NCBI RefSeq assembly: GCF_036867195.1
Contig: NZ_JBAJII010000001.1
Location: 1,860,001-1,924,000, forward strand
DNA from: Arthrobacter sp. Soc17.1.1.1
GTDB lineage: Bacteria; Actinomycetota; Actinomycetes; Actinomycetales; Micrococcaceae
Length of the DNA stretch: 64,000 nucleotides
Direction: 5' to 3'
The notes beneath the pieces were generated by a model. It saw only the letters and a list, made by a program, of their open reading frames with translations, ran no database searches and was not told where the DNA came from. The translations under genes were made by a program, and so were the position numbers. Numbering within the stretch: position 1 is the first letter of the stretch; each line of letters begins with the position of its first letter. Below are positions 59,468 through 64,000 of this stretch, one piece after another.

Positions 59468-60321
59468 TCGACTCAAGCCATCCCACCGCAGCCACCGCCC
59501 GAGTAAAGCCCGCCCTCTGGATGGGCCTGGTCGCAGTCGTGTTCTACGTCTTCCTCGCAGCAGTCGTCGGGAACCTCCTCGGCGGCCTGGCGCCCGAGGG
59601 CGACGACAACCTGGAATTCGTACTGTCCCACTACATACCACTCGTCATCGGCATCGGCGCGGGCCTGTTGTTCATCCGCTGGGCCGGCTGGCGTGGCATC
59701 TGGACGGAACAACCCACCCCCACCCTGCGGCCGCGCCGCTACTGGCTCATTGCCATCCCGGTTCTGGCAGCCCTGCTGCCCCTGAGCGGTTTCACCAACG
59801 TCGCGTGGGCCGACGTCGCGATCACCACCGTCCTGATCATCGGCGTGGGGACACTGCTCGTCGGGCTCGGCGAGGAACTGTACCTTCGCGGGATCCTGCT
59901 GGTGACCGTCCGTGAACGACACGGTGAACTCGCCACCCTGCTGATCACCTCGGTCACCTTCGGGCTCGCGCACGTCGTGGGTGACCTCTTCACAGGTGCG
60001 CCCCTCGGCTTCGTCCTGTTCCAGGTTTCCGCGCTCAGCATGTCCGGCATCGCCTACTACTGGATCCGCCGCGTCACCGGCCGCCTCTGGGTCGGCGTGC
60101 TCGTCCACGCCGTGTCCGACTGGGTCCTCTACCTCGCCGCAGGGGCCCCCAGCGGCGGCCACTCCCTCCGCAGCGATGCCCTGACCACCACCGAAAGCAT
60201 CACCGCCACAGCCCAGATCCTCCTGCTCGTCTTCTGTGCCGTCAGCATCATCAGTGTCATCCTCGAAGACCGCCGTAACCGCCGAAGCCGCCAGGACAGC
60301 GCCGTCACCGCAACCACCTGA
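59464..60321 (+). CDS. CPBP-family intramembrane glutamic endopeptidase, second copy
   Basis: A 285-residue paralogue of the preceding protein: 'GLGEELYLRGILLVTVRERH' (EExxxR), 'FGLAHVVGDLF' (FxxxH) and 'LVHAVSDWVLY' (HxxxD). About eight helices and a basic tail ('DRRNRRSRQDS'). The ATGA overlap and similar size suggest duplication followed by divergence, and possibly a heterodimer or two peptide substrates. Confidence 0.9.
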   Translation: MIDSSHPTAATARVKPALWMGLVAVVFYVFLAAVVGNLLGGLAPEGDDNLEFVLSHYIPLVIGIGAGLLFIRWAGWRGIWTEQPTPTLRPRRYWLIAIPVLAALLPLSGFTNVAWADVAITTVLIIGVGTLLVGLGEELYLRGILLVTVRERHGELATLLITSVTFGLAHVVGDLFTGAPLGFVLFQVSALSMSGIAYYWIRRVTGRLWVGVLVHAVSDWVLYLAAGAPSGGHSLRSDALTTTESITATAQILLLVFCAVSIISVILEDRRNRRSRQDSAVTATT

Positions 60322-60440
60322 GACACAGGCTCAGGCGGCCGAACGCGTCTGACACCCGGGGACAATCGCAGTGGCAAGCTGCTGTGATGGTTGAGTGAGG
60401 TCACGAGGTTCGATGAGCTACTGGTGCCTGAAGAGGACTA

Positions 60441-60609
60441 GCCCTCGGGTGCCAGCGAGAGCCGGCGCGAATGGCTTCTCATGTACTCCCGCGGTCTACC
60501 GGCCGACATCATCACGTCCTGGTGGAGGATGACCCCGGCTAGGGTCTGCCGAGCGGGCGAGAAGCAGATCCTGGACAGACTCAGAAACCCCGAGCACGAG
60601 CACACCTAA
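60441..60609 (+). pseudogene. Short relic with a helix-turn-helix-like segment
   Basis: After an in-frame stop, the plus strand reads 'PSGASESRREWLLMYSRGLP', 'ADIITSWWRMTPARVCRAG' and ends at TAA 60609. The 'RGLPADIITSWWRMTPARV' part has the rhythm of a helix-turn-helix. It looks like one exon-sized piece of a larger lost gene. The rest of 60322-60776 has no gene. Confidence 0.35.
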
Positions 60610-60639
60610 GACGAAACACGGCGAGACACGTTTCCGAGA

Positions 60640-60714
60640 CAGAAGAAGAGCGGTGATTCCGGGGGAGTGGCGGCCCTGCGATCGACCCGTCTCAGTGTCT
60701 TGGTTTCTGAGACG
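60640..60714. repeat. Possible fourth copy (D) of the recombinase-associated repeat
   Basis: GGGGGAGTGGCGGCC followed ~20 bases later by CAGTGTCTTGG resembles the right part of copies A and B; CGTCTCAG (60688-60695) and CTGAGACG (60707-60714) form an inverted repeat around TGTCTTG. It could equally be a plain terminator. Confidence 0.3.
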
Positions 60715-60776
60715 TCCTGGGACTCCCTGCGTTCCCTTGTGGTTGTGGGATATCCCTGAAGATGATGCTGGCTCTC

Positions 60777-61412
60777 TTATTGTTGGCTGAGGTTGGTGAC
60801 GAGGTTGATGGCGACGGCGATGAGGACTGTGCCGAAGAAATAGGACAGGAGGGCGTGTGGGAGGGCTTTGCGTCGGGTCTTGCTGGTGACCGGTTCAATC
60901 TCCGGAGCTGCGTAGGACATTCCGATGGTGAAGGCGTAGTAGGCGAAGTCGCTGTAGGCGGGTTGCCGGTCTTGTTTGACGTCGAATCCGCTTTCGGCCT
61001 GGTCGATGAAGTGCAGGCGGGCATATTTCAGCGCATAGACGGTGTTGACGAGCGCCCACGCGATCATCGTGCCCAGGACGCCGAGGATGACCAAGGCCAC
61101 CGAGGTTAGATCTGCACTTTTTGATTGGATCAGGGCGACTGCGACGGCCGCGATACTTGCCAGACACGCGGCGATGATGGCGTTGTCGGTGATGCGGGTC
61201 CCTGATTCTTCCTGTGCCAGTTCTCTCGTGCCTGCCGGGTCCTGGTGCCAGCAGATACGCCAGACCCAGGTCAGCGCGATGGTGCCGGCTACGCACCAGC
61301 CGACCAACGGACCGAGATCCGGTGCGACGGTGATTGCTGCGATGATCCCGGCGGCGATTCCTGCCCCGAGGCAGATCAGGGCGCGGCGGGCTGACAGGAT
61401 ACGCGATGGCAT
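60777..61412 (-). CDS. DUF1345 membrane protein
   Basis: A 211-residue protein with about five helices; the family signature 'YSDFAYYAFTIGMSY' lies near residue 150. Function unknown. Single gene on the minus strand, separated from the alcohol dehydrogenase gene by 179 bp without a recognisable feature. Confidence 0.85.
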   Translation of the reverse strand: MPSRILSARRALICLGAGIAAGIIAAITVAPDLGPLVGWCVAGTIALTWVWRICWHQDPAGTRELAQEESGTRITDNAIIAACLASIAAVAVALIQSKSADLTSVALVILGVLGTMIAWALVNTVYALKYARLHFIDQAESGFDVKQDRQPAYSDFAYYAFTIGMSYAAPEIEPVTSKTRRKALPHALLSYFFGTVLIAVAINLVTNLSQQ

Positions 61413-61591
61413 GGGGTCCTCGAACGGGCGGGGTGGTTCAGCATGGGGTGGTGGATCCAGGCGCGCAGGTCACCGGATACTCGAATCCCGGACAGCGCGT
61501 CGGTGCGTGTGCGATCCGGGGCTCGATCGGGTGTTCCGATGTCAGGGGCAGCGACATGTACTGACCGCCCTTGGAGCTGCTGGTCGTCGGG

Positions 61592-62767
61592 TTATCCTGC
61601 GGGTTGGAAGACAGCTCGGACGCAGCCGTCTTCCTTGTTCTTGAACATGTCGTATCCGCGCGGTCCTTGATCGAGTGGCATGACGTGGGTGGCCAGGTGT
61701 TCGGTGGTCAGTTCGCCCCGAGCCATGTGTTCGAGGATCTGCGGGATGTAGCGGTGGCCGTGCTGCTGTGCGCCGCGCAGCGTGAGCGCCTTGTTCATCA
61801 CGGCGCCCAAGGGAAACTTGTCCACGACTGCGGCGAAGACGCCGAGGGTGAATACTGTTCCGCCTTTGCGGCAGGCGTGGATGGCCTCGCGAACGGCGGT
61901 CGGCCGGTCGGTCTGCAACCGCAGCTGCTGCTTGGCCTGGTCGTAGAGATAGGCGGGACCGGAACTGTGGGCCTCCATCCCGACAGCCTCGATGCACACA
62001 TCGGGTCCTCGTCCGCCGGTGGCCTCGCGGAGTTCGGCTGCCACGTCGACCTGCTCATAGTTCAGTGTCTCGGCACCGATGTGCTGTTCGACTTGTTGTA
62101 GCCGGTTGGCGATCCGGTCGATCACGATCACACGTTCGGCACCTCTAAGCTGCGCGGCGGCCGCAGCCATCTGCCCCACCCCACCGGCACCCCACACGGC
62201 GACGACGTCCCCGGCCTGGACCTCGGCCTGATCGACACCGGTCCACCCCGTCGGGGCAGCGTCGGAGGCGAACAGCGCGGTCAGGTCGGGCACGCCGTCC
62301 GGGACCGAGAATGCCCCCTGATCGGCGTAGGGCACCCGGATGTAGTCGGCATGGCTGCCGGCGTACCCGCCAAGGGCGTGCGAGTAACCGAAGCACCCCC
62401 CTGGCGCGAAGCCCCATAATGCTTCCGTGATCGCAGGGTTGGGGTTGCCGTTGTCACACAGCGAGAACAGCTTGTTCTGGCAGTACCAGCACTTGCCGCA
62501 ACTGATGAACGAGCACACCACGACCCGGTCGCCGACCTTGTGCTTCTGGACGCCGGTACCGACCTCGACGACCTCGCCGAGGAACTCATGACCCAGTACG
62601 TCCCCGCTGCGCATGAAGGGGATGTACCCGCCGAGCAGATGTAGGTCGGACCCACACGTGGTGGTGAGGATGACGCGTAGGATCACATCGTGGGAATTGA
62701 GGATCTTAGGATCGGGGACCTCCTCGACGGAGGTTTCATTGACCCCGGTCCAGCACAGCGCCTTCAT
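61592..62767 (-). CDS. Zinc-dependent alcohol dehydrogenase (formaldehyde dehydrogenase-like MDR)
   Basis: A 391-residue medium-chain dehydrogenase. Catalytic zinc: 'TTTCGSDLHLLGG' and 'GHEFLGEV'; structural zinc Cys set: 'CSFISCGKCWYCQNKLFSLC'. NAD site: 'VWGAGGVGQMAAAAAQL' with a following Asp that favours NAD. A ~30-residue insert near the C-terminus ('HSSGPAYLYDQAKQQLRLQT') marks the glutathione-independent formaldehyde/threonine-dehydrogenase-like subgroup. The real substrate is unknown. It overlaps the upstream small gene by four bases. Confidence 0.88.
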   Translation of the reverse strand: MKALCWTGVNETSVEEVPDPKILNSHDVILRVILTTTCGSDLHLLGGYIPFMRSGDVLGHEFLGEVVEVGTGVQKHKVGDRVVVCSFISCGKCWYCQNKLFSLCDNGNPNPAITEALWGFAPGGCFGYSHALGGYAGSHADYIRVPYADQGAFSVPDGVPDLTALFASDAAPTGWTGVDQAEVQAGDVVAVWGAGGVGQMAAAAAQLRGAERVIVIDRIANRLQQVEQHIGAETLNYEQVDVAAELREATGGRGPDVCIEAVGMEAHSSGPAYLYDQAKQQLRLQTDRPTAVREAIHACRKGGTVFTLGVFAAVVDKFPLGAVMNKALTLRGAQQHGHRYIPQILEHMARGELTTEHLATHVMPLDQGPRGYDMFKNKEDGCVRAVFQPAG

Positions 62768-63240
62768 AGGATTCCTTCCTTACCGGCTCGCTTGGTCGCA
62801 GCCTTGAGCAGCAGTCCGCCAGGGGTGCGCCTGCGTGTACCGTGTGGTGCCGGATCGACCTGGAGGACCTCACCGACTTCGATGAGCTGCTTTGCCTGGC
62901 GCAGCGCCGAGCGCAGCGCCTGCTGCGGGGTTTCGCCCTTGGCCCGGGATGTCGCGCCGCCCGATGTGGAGGGTCCGCGGTGACGCAGCCGGGCGGTCAG
63001 CTCGGTGCCCTTGCCCCCGGGAGCGGGCCGCGTCCTGACCTCGACCGTGTCGCCCAGCCTCGCGAGGGGCTCGGGCCACTGGCCCTGCGGCGCCACCTCC
63101 TGGGGCGGACGGTTGATGGTAACTGCCCACCGTCGATCCTGAGACTCCTCGCCCGACGTCCTACTCGAGGACTGGATGACGCGGCGGATGATGATCCCGC
63201 CTGCACCGGCCAGGACGGCCATGCTCATTACTCGCTTCAT
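62764..63240 (-). CDS. Small conserved protein linked to zinc alcohol dehydrogenases
   Basis: A 158-residue protein. It has an N-terminal membrane-type segment ('MSMAVLAGAGGIIIRRVIQ'), then a soluble region with 'RRWAVTINRPPQEVAP', 'WPEPLARLGDTVEVRTRPAP' and 'GGKGTELTARLR', which reads like a shortened SRPBCC (COQ10-like) domain, and a basic tail. It lies between two zinc dehydrogenase genes with coupled translation to the downstream one. A membrane tether for the enzyme pair is possible (inference). Confidence 0.65.
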   Translation of the reverse strand: MKRVMSMAVLAGAGGIIIRRVIQSSSRTSGEESQDRRWAVTINRPPQEVAPQGQWPEPLARLGDTVEVRTRPAPGGKGTELTARLRHRGPSTSGGATSRAKGETPQQALRSALRQAKQLIEVGEVLQVDPAPHGTRRRTPGGLLLKAATKRAGKEGIL

Positions 63241-63289
63241 GTGTTGCCTACCTTTCGAGGGGCGATGACTCCGTCGGACGTCACGGCGC

Positions 63290-64000
63290 TCAGCCCCCGG
63301 CCGGGTGGAGGACGACTTTGGTCCAGCCGTCTTCGCGGTTGTCGAAGTTCCGGTAACCCTCGGGGGCCTGGTCGAGCGTGAGTTCGTGGCTGACGAGGAA
63401 GGAGGGTTTGGCTTTTCCGCCGGCGATGAGGTCGCGTAGGGCCCGGTTGTACTTCTTCACCGGGCACTGGCCCGAGCCCATCGTCTGTCCCTTGAACCAG
63501 TAGTTGCCGTAATCGAAGGCCACCTGGCCCTGCTGGGCGAGTTCGTCGGGGCCGCCGGGGTCATGGGGGAGGAACACACCGACCACGCCGAGGCCGCCGA
63601 CGAACCGGACGGAATCCACGAGCCGGTTCAGGGTTTGGTTGGGGTGCTCGGTGCCCGAGGGGTCGTGGGCTTGGTAGCCGACGCATTCGCAGCCCCGGTC
63701 CGCCCCGAAGCCCATGGTCTGGTCCTTGACGGATTTCACCGGATCGACCACCGAGTCGTCGACCGGGATTGCTCCGATCTGTTCCGCCAGCTGCAGGCGA
63801 TCGCGCTGGCGGTCCACGACCATGACCTTGCCGGCGCCCTTGATGATGGCGGAGTAGGCGGCCATCAGACCCACCGGACCGGCACCGTAGATGACCACCG
63901 AGTCCCCCGGGTACACCCCGGCCATCTCGGTCGCATGCCAACCCGTGGGGAAGATGTCGGCGAGCATCACGTAATCGAGCTCTTTCTCCACCGCGTCCTC
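63290..64000 (-). CDS. Zinc-dependent dehydrogenase (FdhA-like), 5' end beyond the window
   Basis: The frame is open to the last base, so the N-terminal zinc-binding half is missing from view. What remains holds 'LADIFPTGWHATEMAGVYPG', NAD site 'VIYGAGPVGLMAAYSAI', the dinucleotide end 'VMVVDRQRDRLQLA' and 'GADRGCECVGYQAHDPSG' with the long FdhA-type insert. Glutathione-independent formaldehyde dehydrogenase is the closest type. It lies 49 bp upstream of the small conserved gene, giving a three-gene unit. Confidence 0.85.
   Translation of the reverse strand, partial: EDAVEKELDYVMLADIFPTGWHATEMAGVYPGDSVVIYGAGPVGLMAAYSAIIKGAGKVMVVDRQRDRLQLAEQIGAIPVDDSVVDPVKSVKDQTMGFGADRGCECVGYQAHDPSGTEHPNQTLNRLVDSVRFVGGLGVVGVFLPHDPGGPDELAQQGQVAFDYGNYWFKGQTMGSGQCPVKKYNRALRDLIAGGKAKPSFLVSHELTLDQAPEGYRNFDNREDGWTKVVLHPAGG

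Noticed and set aside
1..64000. CRISPR array or cas genes
   Set aside because: No regularly spaced repeats with unique spacers and no Cas-like protein were seen; the only tandem repeats are the short ones at 42441 and 54604.

Overview
The window comes from a high-GC actinobacterium and reads like Arthrobacter or a close relative in the Micrococcaceae. The basis is codon use, an actinobacterial PepN, the GlgC/GlgA pair, a FabG4/FadA2/MaoC lipid locus and several apparently leaderless promoters. No rRNA gene or other decisive taxon marker is present, so the genus is an inference.

Positions 1-20.4 kb look like stable chromosome: very GC-rich and tightly packed. In order: a lipoate-protein ligase cut by the left edge; PepN; the conserved trio of circularly permuted ATP-grasp, alpha-E protein and transglutaminase; divergent glgC and glgA; a fatty-acid locus with acyl-CoA oxidase and TetR facing thiolase, a FabG4-like reductase and a MaoC hydratase across one 31-bp palindrome; a secreted serine protease; kynureninase; an M50-like membrane protein; and tRNA-Leu(GAG) with its terminator.

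Positions 20.4-36.3 kb are more mosaic. They hold a small nucleotide kinase, two small helix-turn-helix proteins, a beta-lactamase-fold hydrolase, a stand-alone ketosynthase, an XRE-cupin regulator facing an EamA exporter, an Arr rifamycin ADP-ribosyltransferase, a sugar ABC importer without ATPase, an SRPBCC protein and a three-gene cassette (acyl-CoA dehydrogenase-like, PIG-L/methyltransferase fusion, GT2). Broken genes (antitoxin, VOC, others) lie between them.

Positions 36.7-48.3 kb are catabolic: a MatC-like permease and a SAF-type dehydrogenase face a four-carbon acid-sugar kinase, a class II aldolase and a DeoR regulator. Next to them, an operon on the other strand joins an Asp-rich secreted protein, a two-component system, a DASS permease and glycerate kinase. 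Together they fit uptake of C4 acid sugars or dicarboxylates and return of glycerate or triose phosphate to central metabolism.

Positions 48.3-57.7 kb are visibly less GC-rich and full of orphan membrane proteins, relics, a frameshifted gene and an intact small serine recombinase. Positions 57.8-64 kb hold an AIM24 protein with two CPBP membrane proteases, a DUF1345 protein and two zinc alcohol dehydrogenases around a small hypothetical protein; the last gene runs off the right edge.

A dispersed sequence family containing the start of a serine recombinase gene and its upstream region occurs near 36.5 and 50.9 kb, with weaker copies near 25.3 and 60.7 kb. These copies sit at or near the seams between modules and are the best clue to how the mosaic part was assembled.
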